A DNA stretch of 64,000 nucleotides from Pseudomonadales bacterium (GCA_028280345.1 JANQLY010000021.1:1-64000); one strand, 5' to 3'. Shown: positions 51,001-58,916, numbered from the stretch's first letter. The notes: generated from the letters alone by a model not told the origin. Made by a program: numbers and translations.

Positions 51001-51037
51001 AAAGCCTGCAATCCTCCGTGATTACAGGCTTTGTGTT
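51001..51037 (+). terminator. Intrinsic terminator after the MMPL exporter
   Basis: AAAGCCTGcAATC / GATTaCAGGCTTT forms an 11-bp, once-mismatched stem around a CTCCGT loop, followed by GTGTTTCT. It lies 27 bp after the stop. The rest of 51038-51283 shows no gene or clear signal. Confidence 0.75.
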
Positions 51038-51283
51038 TCTCTTCGGTCCACTCTCCGATCCACTTTAATGGGGCAAGGGCGAGAAAAGAGAAGCGCCACT
51101 GCATTAACATCCTGCTAAAATCCCGATTATATTTCCAGCTTCCTTGCCGGGGGCTTCCTCGCTTTGCAGTGCACGGTTCCCATACTAGTTGAGTAGCGCC
51201 AGCCTGTCTGTCAGCAAAAATTTAAATTACTGTAAGCACTGGCTTACAGCCCCAAGTGACGCCTGAACCGGTATACTGCGCAT

Positions 51284-52393
51284 ATGTCTGTGACGAGAAA
51301 AATAACAAAGTCTCTATTCTGGCTATTAGCACTGATTGTGTTGCTTGAAGTTGTGCTGCAACTGGCAAGCCTGTTTGTGCGTGAAGACAGTCGCGCCCCG
51401 GCCCATTGGCTCACGGGTAATTTGCGTGTACTGGCACTCGGCGACTCCAATACCTATGGGTTGTATCTGCCCGCAGGACAGGCCTATCCGGCACAGCTCG
51501 AAACCAGTTGGAATGCAAAACACCCGGAATACCCGATTGAAGTGATCAACCTCGGTTATCCGGGGACCAATAGTTTTCGTCTGCTGGATAACTTGCCGGA
51601 ACTGCTCGACAGCTTTCGCCCCGATGTTGTATTAATTATGATCGGCTTTAATGATTTCTGGACACCGCCGGAGCAGGCAATAGCGCTGGATGAGGCAGGG
51701 AGCTTACAGCAACTGCTCTACAAAAGCCGTCTATATAAGCTGGTGTACATGGCATCGCGTAAGCAGCTTTACGATAACAGTATTGATACCGGTGAACGTC
51801 GCATTGTTGATGGTGAAAACGCACATGCGGATCAGGACCTGGCGTTAAGTGACAGTGAAGTCGCACAACTGGAACAACAAACCGGGTTAACGTTTACCGA
51901 GCTTGAGCAACTGGTGAAAAGCGATCAGGCCGATCCTGAGTTGCGAGAAAAAATTGCAACCGCGCTTAAAGACATTATGGCTCAGCGTGACAAACAGGCG
52001 AGTGCAGAAGATTCACTCAATACCGTGCGCTATAACGGTAAAACCTTTTCCCTTGGTATTAATAGCGGTGAGCCCGCACGCCACAGCAAACAGCTCGAAG
52101 CCAATTTGCGCAAAATGATTACCTTGCTTGAAGCCCGTGAAGTGGAGGTGTTCTTACTCAATTATCCTACGCACTATGGTTACTACACGTCGGCGAATAA
52201 AAAAATCGCGCGTCTGGCGGAAGCGGAAAGCGCAAACTTTATTGAACTCAGCAAGGTATTGCCGGGGCAATGTTCCCGGGAACCGAAAGATTGCCCGGAA
52301 CTATTGTTCTACGATGCCCATGCCACCGGGCAGGGTAATAGTTTGGTAGTCGAGGCGATTGTGCCGGTGCTGGAGCAGCGCTGGCAGCCGTAA
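51284..52393 (+). CDS. SGNH/GDSL hydrolase
   Basis: The protein has 369 residues with an N-terminal membrane anchor (about 9-29). Block I is LALGDSNTYGLYL (Ser nucleophile), block III GFNDFW, and block V YDAHATGQGNSLV (catalytic Asp-His). A helical insert of about 130 residues (about 155-265, EVAQLEQQTGLTFTELEQL) separates blocks III and V. Such enzymes deacylate lipids or polysaccharides outside the membrane; the substrate is unknown. It is convergent with darP and appears to be alone. Confidence 0.8.
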   Translation: MSVTRKITKSLFWLLALIVLLEVVLQLASLFVREDSRAPAHWLTGNLRVLALGDSNTYGLYLPAGQAYPAQLETSWNAKHPEYPIEVINLGYPGTNSFRLLDNLPELLDSFRPDVVLIMIGFNDFWTPPEQAIALDEAGSLQQLLYKSRLYKLVYMASRKQLYDNSIDTGERRIVDGENAHADQDLALSDSEVAQLEQQTGLTFTELEQLVKSDQADPELREKIATALKDIMAQRDKQASAEDSLNTVRYNGKTFSLGINSGEPARHSKQLEANLRKMITLLEAREVEVFLLNYPTHYGYYTSANKKIARLAEAESANFIELSKVLPGQCSREPKDCPELLFYDAHATGQGNSLVVEAIVPVLEQRWQP

Positions 52394-52407
52394 GCTGTCA
52401 TTCTCTG

Positions 52408-52929
52408 TCAGGGATAAAGCACTTCGCGCAAATACTTGAACAGCTTGCGACTCGCAGCAGGTGGTTTGTTGTGTTCGGCTTCCTTGTGTGACTGGCGTAT
52501 CAACTGACGCAATTGTTGGCGATCCAGCGTCGGGTATTCATCAACCACAGTATTAATCGCAGCGTCCCCCTCACTGATCAGACGATCGCGCCAGTACTCC
52601 AGTTTGTGCTGGGCTTTCTTTGCCGCCTCACTGCCCGCCTGGGACAGCTCCCAGGCGCGCTGAATTGCTTCCACGTCCGCATCGCGCATCAGCTTGCCAA
52701 TGAACTGCAACTGGCGACGCTTTGCCTCGCGGTGTTTAAAGCGCTGATGATCCGCAATTGCCTCCCTGAGCGACTCATCCAGCGGAATCTTCTCCAACTG
52801 CTGCTTGTTCAGTTTGGTCAAATTTTCACCAAGCTGCTGGCGCTCCTGCATGTCGCGCTTCATTTCCGATTTGCTGACAAGAATCACTTCTTCAGCATCC
52901 GGCTCTTCGGGGTAGTGTTCATCAACCAT
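52408..52929 (-). CDS. darP: Ribosome maturation factor DarP (YjgA)
   Basis: DarP assists 50S subunit maturation. The 173-residue, highly charged helical protein carries the family signatures VSKSEMKRDMQERQQLGE, QFIGKLMRD, and AASRKLFKYLREV at the C-terminus. Acidic N-terminus as usual. In many relatives pmbA is the neighbour; here tRNA-Ile2 is divergent from it. Confidence 0.94.
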   Translation of the reverse strand: MVDEHYPEEPDAEEVILVSKSEMKRDMQERQQLGENLTKLNKQQLEKIPLDESLREAIADHQRFKHREAKRRQLQFIGKLMRDADVEAIQRAWELSQAGSEAAKKAQHKLEYWRDRLISEGDAAINTVVDEYPTLDRQQLRQLIRQSHKEAEHNKPPAASRKLFKYLREVLYP

Positions 52930-53003
52930 GTGCTAGTGGATTGGGATTGCAATTGTATGATTTTACAGTGTTTTTTCGGCTGCGCGGGAATGAAATTTTC
53001 GGT

Positions 53004-53009
53004 TATAAT
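53004..53009 (+). promoter_or_regulatory. tRNA promoter -10 with GC-rich discriminator
   Basis: TATAAT is followed by GCGCGGCCC, a GC-rich discriminator typical of stringently controlled stable-RNA promoters, 31 bp before the tRNA. The -35 is not obvious. Confidence 0.6.
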
Positions 53010-53039
53010 GCGCGGCCCTGTTTGGGTTGCCGCTTCTGT

Positions 53040-53116
53040 GGGCCTGTAGCTCAGTTGGTTAGAGCAGTCGACTCATAATCGATTGGTCGTAGGTTCAAGT
53101 CCTACCAGGCCCACCA
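53040..53116 (+). tRNA. ileX: tRNA-Ile2 (CAU anticodon, lysidine-modified)
   Basis: The 77-nt cloverleaf includes encoded CCA. Acceptor stem GGGCCTG/CAGGCCC; D stem GCTC/GAGC; anticodon stem GTCGA/TCGAT with loop CTCATAA; T stem GTAGG/CCTAC with loop TTCAAGT. The CAT anticodon could be Met, but the anticodon arm and variable loop (CGACTCATAATCG and TTGGTCG) match E. coli tRNA-Ile2 and not elongator Met. It is therefore the AUA-reading species, whose C34 is converted to lysidine by TilS. It is the apparent target of the adjoining accessory element. Confidence 0.93.
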
Positions 53117-53139
53117 TTTCCTTTCCCTTGGGTATTTCT

Positions 53140-53398
53140 GGTCCGTAGCTTGTAGTGTTGCAGCGTTAGCTGCTTAGCGACACTTATCCTCTGTGAGGAC
53201 AGTTGGTTTACCCGCAAGGGGCACTAGAGAGCAGTCGACTCATAATCGATGCCCAAAACACTCCCAGCTACCGCTGGTCGTGGGGCAAGCTTTTGGTCCC
53301 AGGTTTTAGTGGCTGTTGGAGCAGTGCGACGTACAGCCACTTATGCAAAGCTCTGAATTTGCAGGCTTGCAAATTCAGGGCGTGCCAAGTCCAGCAAG
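53140..53398 (+). pseudogene. Degenerate tRNA-Ile2 copy split by hairpin inserts
   Basis: Blocks of tRNA-Ile2 recur here in order, with little tRNA sequence missing at the first junctions: GTAGCT (ending 53150), CAGTTGGTT (53200-53208), 23 identical bases (53228-53250) and TGGTCGTGGGG (53275-53285). An acceptor-like TGCCAAGTCCAGCA follows near 53383-53396. The inserts between blocks hold perfect stems: GCAGC-GTTA-GCTGC and TCCTC-TGT-GAGGA (first insert); CCC-GCAA-GGG (second); CCAGC-TACC-GCTGG at the third junction; AGTGGCTGT...ACAGCCACT (53308-53341) and CTGAATTTGCA-GGCT-TGCAAATTCAG (53353-53378). It may be a decayed recombination site or a structured RNA. Confidence 0.5.
53239..53287 (+). 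repeat. Left copy of 49-bp direct repeat
   Basis: It is identical over 49 bp to 57719-57767. The first 12 bases, CTCATAATCGAT, are the tRNA-Ile2 anticodon loop and 3' stem. The repeat contains the hairpin CCAGC-TACC-GCTGG. Upstream of it the match continues into tRNA sequence, unlike the right copy. Confidence 0.9.
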
Positions 53399-53472
53399 AT
53401 ATAAGACTACCCCCCGAAGCATTTTGAGTGAGTTATACTACGGGCTTCGTCATCGTACCGAAATCGATAAGT

Positions 53473-53501
53473 GGTGCCAACTACAGAGGAGTTAGTGGAG
53501 T
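53473..53501 (+). repeat. Left imperfect inverted repeat of the cassette
   Basis: GGTGCCAA, seven bases, then GGAGTTAGTGGAGT. The reverse complement recurs at 57597-57622 as ACTCCACTAACTCC, four bases, TTGGTACC. The 14-mer is exact and the 8-mer has one mismatch. The pair encloses the three cassette genes inside the direct repeats. Confidence 0.7.
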
Positions 53502-53522
53502 TAAATCATCTGATAAAAAATA

Positions 53523-54488
53523 ATGACTGAAGAAATATTAGAGGTTTACATTGATACAAGTGCGCTTAGGGGGATGAGCTTTAATAGAGAAGTTGCTACT
53601 TTGTTATCACTATCGGCCAAAGGAATAATCAGAGTTTATCTCAGCGAGACAACTTTATGGGAGCGCGGAAGACAGCAATATGAACGCGATTTTAGTGGCG
53701 ACAGAGTTGTTCCATACCCAGATGGCATAAACAGATATCTTGCTTGGTTCAAAGCACTGTTTGAAAAATACGGTGTAATAATCATCCCATCAGATACAGA
53801 AATTACAGACTTAGCTGCCACCCATTTACAAAGCAGCGAATCATATTTTTCACCTGATGTTGAAAATGACCAAAGAGATGCTCATGTTCTTGCTACGGCA
53901 GAAATTAAAACTCCAAAAAAATCACTAATCCTATGCCATGACAACAATCTAGCAGACACTTTTGAAAATATTTCTGGGTTTGTGAATGTCAGAAAAGATT
54001 TTAAAAACTTTTTGCTAGAGCTAGTAGGTGATAGTGCTGAATCACCTAACATTGAAAAACCCAGTTTAGATTCCCTGGATGACGTACAAATAGCGAGCAC
54101 TTTCAGTGAGTCGTTTAGAGGGTATATCAGCGAAGCAGATCATAGGTTTCACGAGTATTTAAAAACCCTTCCCGAAGTAACTGACAAACTGACTGCCAAG
54201 CTAGCAAATATGCAACTACTGGATGCAGAAATAAGAAAACGTATTCTTGGATACACGCAGTGGTTTGACCCTATAACAAAAAATCAGCTTAACGAGTTAC
54301 TTGGCCTGAGGCATTATAATAATGGTCAAATACTAACCAATGTAGAGCGGTTGAGGGATGAGGGTCTGATTGTTGAAACTGAACATTGCTGGATGACTAA
54401 CAATCAAGACCCAGAGGTCGTAGAAATTTGTGAGCAGGCAATGTCTGTTGTAATGACAGAGATAATTGAAATGCTGGAGCTTGACTGA
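53523..54488 (+). CDS. PIN-like-domain nuclease candidate
   Basis: The protein has 321 residues. The N-terminal about 160 residues look like a PIN-type ribonuclease fold: LEVYIDTSALRG (first Asp), ETTLWERGRQQYE (Glu), ENDQRDAHVLATAEI (RDA acidic pair) and LILCHDNNLADTF (last Asp). These four acidic positions are the usual metal-binding set. A helical linker (about 180-235) and a winged-helix-like C-terminus (about 240-320, TKNQLNELLGL...RLRDEGLIVE) follow. It is AT-rich, unlike its neighbours. Its TGA shares an A with the ATG of the next gene, so the two are translationally coupled. Possibly a toxin or defence nuclease; no named family is claimed. Confidence 0.65.
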   Translation: MTEEILEVYIDTSALRGMSFNREVATLLSLSAKGIIRVYLSETTLWERGRQQYERDFSGDRVVPYPDGINRYLAWFKALFEKYGVIIIPSDTEITDLAATHLQSSESYFSPDVENDQRDAHVLATAEIKTPKKSLILCHDNNLADTFENISGFVNVRKDFKNFLLELVGDSAESPNIEKPSLDSLDDVQIASTFSESFRGYISEADHRFHEYLKTLPEVTDKLTAKLANMQLLDAEIRKRILGYTQWFDPITKNQLNELLGLRHYNNGQILTNVERLRDEGLIVETEHCWMTNNQDPEVVEICEQAMSVVMTEIIEMLELD

Positions 54489-56887
54489 TGGATATATCTT
54501 TAAGACAAAAAGCCCTAAAAAACTTGGCAAAGACTGGTGGCGATAAGGCAATAGACGCCATCACTAAAGAAAGTGACAGAATCAGCAATGTACTCAGCAC
54601 TAGTGTCGAATATGAAGAGATCTCAGCGAATATTGAGCTGTTAGATATTATTGGATATAGGGTTTTTGAAAAAGCCATCGATGTAATCATCGCGTTTCTA
54701 GAAAGGTTAAATTCCATCGAGTTAACCTATGCAGATTCAGAATTATATACCGTAGAAAGGATCAAGAAGTACCAGAATAACAACTCACTTATTGAAAAGG
54801 CGTTAGAAGTTCTTGAGCACATTAGATATCACAATCCAGAAAGAGTATTAAATATTTTCTTTGAGTATTCTGCTCACGAAAATAAAAAAGTTTCTGAGAA
54901 AGCAGAAACGGGAATAAAGAAGTTTTCAGAATATAACATAGATATATTCTATGGTGATGGAAAGGAGTGGAATGGCCTACAATGGCAGCCTCAAGAAAAA
55001 ATTCTTGAAAAAATATCCAGCTTTAATGATATCAGTAAAAAACAATATATTTCCTCAATAATGCTAGCTTGCAATGAAGTTTTATCGCCTACTATTACTG
55101 GAACAACGTCTAATTACAAAACAGTAACTTGGCAAACAGGTGTAATACCTGTAACAGATGGGATGAGGAAAGTTCGAAATGGGGCCATGGAAGAACTTAA
55201 ATTACTTTTCAGTATTACAGATAATTTAGATCATCAAAAACAAATACTCAACACTATGCACACAGCAACTGACACCCCCCATATGGGTGAATACGGTGAT
55301 GAATTAATTAATCTAATAACCGAGAGCACGATTACTTATGCTAACTTTCTAAAAGAAGTTACAAAAACTGATAATTTTGAACTTAAGCAAAAAATTGAAC
55401 ATGATGCATATTGGCTCAATTACCATCGGGGCTCATTAGATCCAGAAATTAAAAGAATAGCTCTAGAAATACGAGATGAGTTGTATTCGAATAATGAGTT
55501 TATGATTTTTAGAATCCTTATAGGGTTTGAAAGTATATTTCATGAATGGGAAGAAGGAAAAAAACCAAGAGAATCGTATAAGCAAGAGCAAGATTATCGT
55601 GAAGATCAAGCCAAACAACTTGCTGAGAGTATTACCGCAGAAAATTATGATCAGTGGAAGGAAAGAATTATTTCTTATTCTAAAATCCGTTCCAATGATT
55701 TGGCAATGTTCCCCTATTTCGGAAAATTTCTAGAATATTTTGGGAGAACTTCACCTGATCTTGCCATACATATGGCAGCTGAAGAATCAGATAATTTGGG
55801 GGGATTTAGCATAGCGCTGTTAAGAGGCACAGAAGAAACTAAATGCGCAGAAAAAACATTCGACTTAATGAAAAAATGGTGCAAAGAAGGAAAGCACTTG
55901 TTTAGCCTTGCCAGATTTTTTGAATTTTCAAAAGATCTTCAAGAGGAGTTATTTGAGAGTATTTATAAAAAATCGATCGAGCTGGGGGATCTAGCAGCAT
56001 TAAATCAAATTATCGTTACAATCGCGGCAAAATATGACAATAGTAGAAAAGATTTGCTTAACGATATTTTCTTACCCGTGCTAGAAAAACTCACAAAAAG
56101 AAATAATAATGATTGGATTTACAATTTTTGGTATCGTAAAGAGCGTGCTGATCTTCTAGGTGATGTAAAGCCTTCAGACTATAAAATAATTTTAAACAAC
56201 CTGGTTAAATTGGAGTCTATTGATTATCACGCTGAAGAAGTGCTAATACCAATAGCTGAAAAGTCCCCTGAGCTAGTCATCCAATTCTTCTGTGAGCGTA
56301 TAGCACTTGATGGGGATGCATTTAGCCGGTTTGATGCCATTCCATACAGTCTGGGTGATTTATCCGTACCGTTATCAAAAAAACCAGAACAAGTAATTCA
56401 AACCATAAAGGGTGTATATGATGGCGATTACGGGGTATTTATCTATAGAGGTGCCAACCTAATAAAGAATATTTTTCCCAGTTTAGAGTCAGATGCTCAA
56501 AGTGTTCTTATAGATATTGCAAGCTCAACTGAAAAGCAAGATCTTCTTTTCGTCTACGCAATTTTACGAAATTATGATGGCGATCCAGTTATACACCCGG
56601 TTTGCAAGGAATTAGTTAAAATTCTTCCTGAAGACGGAAGCTTAAAAAATGAATTATTAATAATTTTATCAAATACTGGAGTAGTATCTGGAGAATATGG
56701 GTTTCCCAATGCATACAAACAGAAGATAGAAGAAATTCAATCATGGCTATCCGATGAAGATAAAAAAGTGATCGAATTTGCAAAAGAATATATTGCTTAC
56801 CTTGAAATCCGAATTAAAGACGAAACAAACCGGGCTGATGAGCAGGTGGCTTTGATGAAGCATCAATACGGTGATAATAAAGAATAA
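54488..56887 (+). CDS. Large alpha-helical (HEAT-like solenoid) protein, unknown function
   Basis: The protein has 799 residues, without signal peptide or TM segments, so it is cytoplasmic. It is built almost wholly of amphipathic helices in pairs (for example EKALEVLEHIRYHNPERVLNIFFEYS, described here by its EKALEVLEHI core, and later PELVIQFFCERI), consistent with a HEAT/ARM-like solenoid. No Walker, nuclease or protease motif could be found. The extreme C-terminus is charged (IRIKDETNRADEQVALMKHQ). Translation is coupled to the PIN gene by a TGATG overlap, implying a complex. It could be a sensor, scaffold or inhibitor for the nuclease. AT-rich. No family is recognised. Confidence 0.6.
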   Translation: MDISLRQKALKNLAKTGGDKAIDAITKESDRISNVLSTSVEYEEISANIELLDIIGYRVFEKAIDVIIAFLERLNSIELTYADSELYTVERIKKYQNNNSLIEKALEVLEHIRYHNPERVLNIFFEYSAHENKKVSEKAETGIKKFSEYNIDIFYGDGKEWNGLQWQPQEKILEKISSFNDISKKQYISSIMLACNEVLSPTITGTTSNYKTVTWQTGVIPVTDGMRKVRNGAMEELKLLFSITDNLDHQKQILNTMHTATDTPHMGEYGDELINLITESTITYANFLKEVTKTDNFELKQKIEHDAYWLNYHRGSLDPEIKRIALEIRDELYSNNEFMIFRILIGFESIFHEWEEGKKPRESYKQEQDYREDQAKQLAESITAENYDQWKERIISYSKIRSNDLAMFPYFGKFLEYFGRTSPDLAIHMAAEESDNLGGFSIALLRGTEETKCAEKTFDLMKKWCKEGKHLFSLARFFEFSKDLQEELFESIYKKSIELGDLAALNQIIVTIAAKYDNSRKDLLNDIFLPVLEKLTKRNNNDWIYNFWYRKERADLLGDVKPSDYKIILNNLVKLESIDYHAEEVLIPIAEKSPELVIQFFCERIALDGDAFSRFDAIPYSLGDLSVPLSKKPEQVIQTIKGVYDGDYGVFIYRGANLIKNIFPSLESDAQSVLIDIASSTEKQDLLFVYAILRNYDGDPVIHPVCKELVKILPEDGSLKNELLIILSNTGVVSGEYGFPNAYKQKIEEIQSWLSDEDKKVIEFAKEYIAYLEIRIKDETNRADEQVALMKHQYGDNKE

Positions 56888-56898
56888 AAATAATGGAT

Positions 56899-57534
56899 TT
56901 ATGTCTTCTTTTTGCTAGAAAAACATGATTCAAAAACTTTTACCATATCCCCAACAGTTTCTATACTCATAGCAACTTCATCTGTAACGTGACACGAAAG
57001 TATCTTTTCAAGATCTATTATGGTTTCAATTGAAGTAATATCTCCCACCATAGGCATATTCTTGCTTGGATTAATTGTTTCAAGAATAGAATTTTCACTG
57101 AGAGATGAAAATGAAACTTCGTAATTTCTGGCTACAATTCGCATCACCATTTCTTTCACATTATCGTAACCAAGGGGTTTGGCTGAATTTTGAAATCTTT
57201 CTTGTAAATTTCTAGCTTCTTCTTGCACACCCTTATCAGGGTCATAAGTAGCCAGGTATGCCAACATATCTTTTGATAAATCAGTATCAAGTATATTGAT
57301 TAACCCTAATGCCATTTTTCTTTCGCTTGCATCATTTGACATTACTTGCTGAGCGAATATTTCTAACAATTTTAGCCTTTGGTTTTCATCTTCTTGTCGC
57401 ACTTGTATTGCTAGTTGAGCGTTTGATAGGGTTTTAGAGCTCTCAATTTGTGCCTCTGTTATTTTGTAGGTTCCATAAACACCGATTACTGCCACCACTA
57501 TAGGGGTAATTAAAATTTCCAGATATTTCTTCAT
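56899..57534 (-). CDS. Membrane-anchored protein with acyl-carrier-protein-like domain
   Basis: The protein has 211 residues. An N-terminal TM helix (about 4-23, ILITPIVVAVIGVYGTY) is followed by a coiled coil (about 26-66), a helical region, and a C-terminal part (about 125-205) whose pattern resembles an acyl carrier protein: VKEMVMRIVARNY, then GDITSIETIIDLEKIL at the place of the DSL-containing helix II, then DEVAMSIETVGDMVKVFES. The serine in TSIE aligns with the phosphopantetheine serine, though the preceding Asp is replaced by Thr. The gene is convergent with the solenoid gene, 11 bp between stops. The ACP resemblance is by eye. Confidence 0.5.
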   Translation of the reverse strand: MKKYLEILITPIVVAVIGVYGTYKITEAQIESSKTLSNAQLAIQVRQEDENQRLKLLEIFAQQVMSNDASERKMALGLINILDTDLSKDMLAYLATYDPDKGVQEEARNLQERFQNSAKPLGYDNVKEMVMRIVARNYEVSFSSLSENSILETINPSKNMPMVGDITSIETIIDLEKILSCHVTDEVAMSIETVGDMVKVFESCFSSKKKT

Positions 57535-57596
57535 GCAGCCTCCTAAGCTTGAACTTACCTATTCTACGATCCGGTGTGCTCCTGTCTATCCCATTT

Positions 57597-57622
57597 ACTC
57601 CACTAACTCCCCCCTTGGTACC
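57597..57622 (-). repeat. Right imperfect inverted repeat of the cassette
   Basis: ACTCCACTAACTCC plus TTGGTACC after four C, the inverted partner of 53473-53501. Just downstream TACCAC...GTGGTA (57619 onward) forms a further 6-bp stem. Confidence 0.7.
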
Positions 57623-57710
57623 ACCGACTGGCTCTGTGGTAAGGAAATAGGTAAGGTTTTGGACGTAGCTAGCCTAGAACCTGCGGGATCTGTGGGGGTT
57701 GCGACAGGGC

Positions 57711-57738
57711 TTTTGGGCCTCATAATCGATGCCCAAAA
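57711..57738. other. attP-like recombination core
   Basis: TTTTGGGC (57711-57718), CTCATAATCGAT (57719-57730), GCCCAAAA (57731-57738): perfect 8-bp inverted arms flank a 12-bp core identical to the tRNA-Ile2 anticodon-loop region. Tyrosine-recombinase core sites have this form, with two inverted core-binding sites around a short overlap region. Confidence 0.6.
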
Positions 57739-57767
57739 CACTCCCAGCTACCGCTGGTCGTGGGGCA
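57719..57767 (+). repeat. Right copy of 49-bp direct repeat
   Basis: Identical to 53239-53287. It is followed by TGCCAAGCCCAACA, which matches the tRNA 3' end TACCAGGCCCACCA at 11 of 14 positions, so the right end may hold the displaced 3' part of a tRNA. Confidence 0.9.
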
Positions 57768-57806
57768 TGCCAAGCCCAACAACGCCTTTTATCTCAGCAT
57801 TAACCG

Positions 57807-58847
57807 CTATCTGTTTCTCTTCATATCATTCGACTCTTTAAGCGTGCGTTTATAAAATTTGCCAAGCTTTTTATCCTTGTCTCTTCGCTCCGCAACACTG
57901 GCTGTATTAAGCTCTTCTTCCCTGAGAAGCTTTTTATAATTAATCAGCCTTCTTTCATCCAGCACATGGTTTTCGATAGCTTTTAACACGGCGCATCCCG
58001 GTTCGGCTTCATGCTTGCAGTCATTAAACTGACAATCGACGGATAGCGCTTCTATATCATCAAATGTTGTAGAAATGCCATCTGCGCAATCTGTGAGCTT
58101 TAATTCGCGCATTCCTGGTGTGTCCAGAATCATTGCATTGTTGGGTAATATTAATAACGATCTTCTTGTGGTTGTATGCCTTCCTTTATCGTCATCCTCA
58201 CGGATTGAGCGCGTCTTTTGAATGTTGGATCCAAGAAGTGAATTAGTGAGGGTTGATTTGCCGGCGCCTGATGAACCAAGTAGTACAATTGTTTCTCCAG
58301 GCTTCAGCCAACCTTGCAGAGAATCCAGGGAGTCTTTATCTAAACAGTTAACAGCTACAACATTTAATAAGCTATCCAGATTCTGCACCTGAAATATTAA
58401 ATCTTCAGGATTATCGGCCAAATCAATTTTGCTTAATACGATTACCGGAGTGGCATTTGCATTGTATGCAACACTTAAAAATCTCTCGATTCGATTTAGA
58501 TTGAAATCATCATTCAGAGAGCAAACAATAAATGCTGTATCCACATTAGCGGCAATTAACTGTTGCCTGGACTCGTTGCCAGCGGTCATTCTTTGAAAAC
58601 AACTTGATCTTTCTATAAGTCTTACAAGGCTATTATCTGAATCTAATAATACCCAGTCGCCTACGGTTATCTGAGGGGTGGATTTGGTTATCGGTATTGA
58701 AAGTGATCCGTCTTCAGTAAGCACTTCAAATTCGTTTTTATGGTACTCAATAACTCTGGCGGGAATATGTGATTCGAGCTCGTCAAAGCTCAGTTGTTGT
58801 TGAAAAAAAGGCTTCCAACCCAGGTTGGATAAGGAATAGTTAGACAT
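57807..58847 (-). CDS. Second RsgA-like GTPase
   Basis: This circularly permuted GTPase has 346 residues: OB-like N-terminus (about 25-90), G4 VLSKIDLAD, G1 LLGSSGAGKSTLTNSLLG, switch region KGRHTTTRRS, G3 DTPGM and a zinc module CQFNDCKHEAEPGCAV. It differs strongly from the rsgA at 38045 (338 residues), lacks its long basic N-terminus and has a basic C-terminal tail. It is likely a paralogue gained by transfer and may serve ribosome assembly under other conditions. It sits 40 bp beyond the right direct repeat. A GTATTTAAATAC palindrome (58860-58871) lies upstream of its ATG. Confidence 0.85.
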   Translation of the reverse strand: MSNYSLSNLGWKPFFQQQLSFDELESHIPARVIEYHKNEFEVLTEDGSLSIPITKSTPQITVGDWVLLDSDNSLVRLIERSSCFQRMTAGNESRQQLIAANVDTAFIVCSLNDDFNLNRIERFLSVAYNANATPVIVLSKIDLADNPEDLIFQVQNLDSLLNVVAVNCLDKDSLDSLQGWLKPGETIVLLGSSGAGKSTLTNSLLGSNIQKTRSIREDDDKGRHTTTRRSLLILPNNAMILDTPGMRELKLTDCADGISTTFDDIEALSVDCQFNDCKHEAEPGCAVLKAIENHVLDERRLINYKKLLREEELNTASVAERRDKDKKLGKFYKRTLKESNDMKRNR

Positions 58848-58885
58848 GATAAACCCCTGGTATTTAAATACTGGAAAATATTAAA

Positions 58886-58916
58886 GGGGCAAAGGCCCCG
58901 GCTTCTTAATACCGGG
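58886..58916. other. Overlapping hairpins upstream of the second rsgA
   Basis: GGGGC-AAAG-GCCCC (58886-58899) and CCCGG...CCGGG (58897-58916) compete for shared bases. There is no T-run, so this is not a plain terminator. The region 58848-59092 otherwise has only a short tandem repeat. Confidence 0.4.

Larger units (their letters stand above)
53228..57767. mobile_element. Integrase-less tRNA-associated accessory cassette
   Basis: An AT-rich block between two copies of a 49-bp direct repeat, next to tRNA-Ile2, carrying three unfamiliar genes. The left repeat joins tRNA sequence to element sequence at the anticodon loop. The right repeat has element sequence on both sides of the same 12-bp core. 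This fits site-specific integration at the tRNA. No recombinase or transposase gene is present in the window, so movement would need one supplied in trans, or the element is a remnant. Confidence 0.6.

Noticed and set aside
53239..53287. Integron attC site
   Set aside because: The hairpin-rich repeat recalls attC folding, but no RYYYAAC/GTTRRRY core pair and no integron integrase are seen.
53203..53427. Possible coding frame of 74 codons in the tRNA-derived region
   Set aside because: It overlaps the tRNA copy, the direct repeat and two strong hairpins, and lacks a ribosome site.
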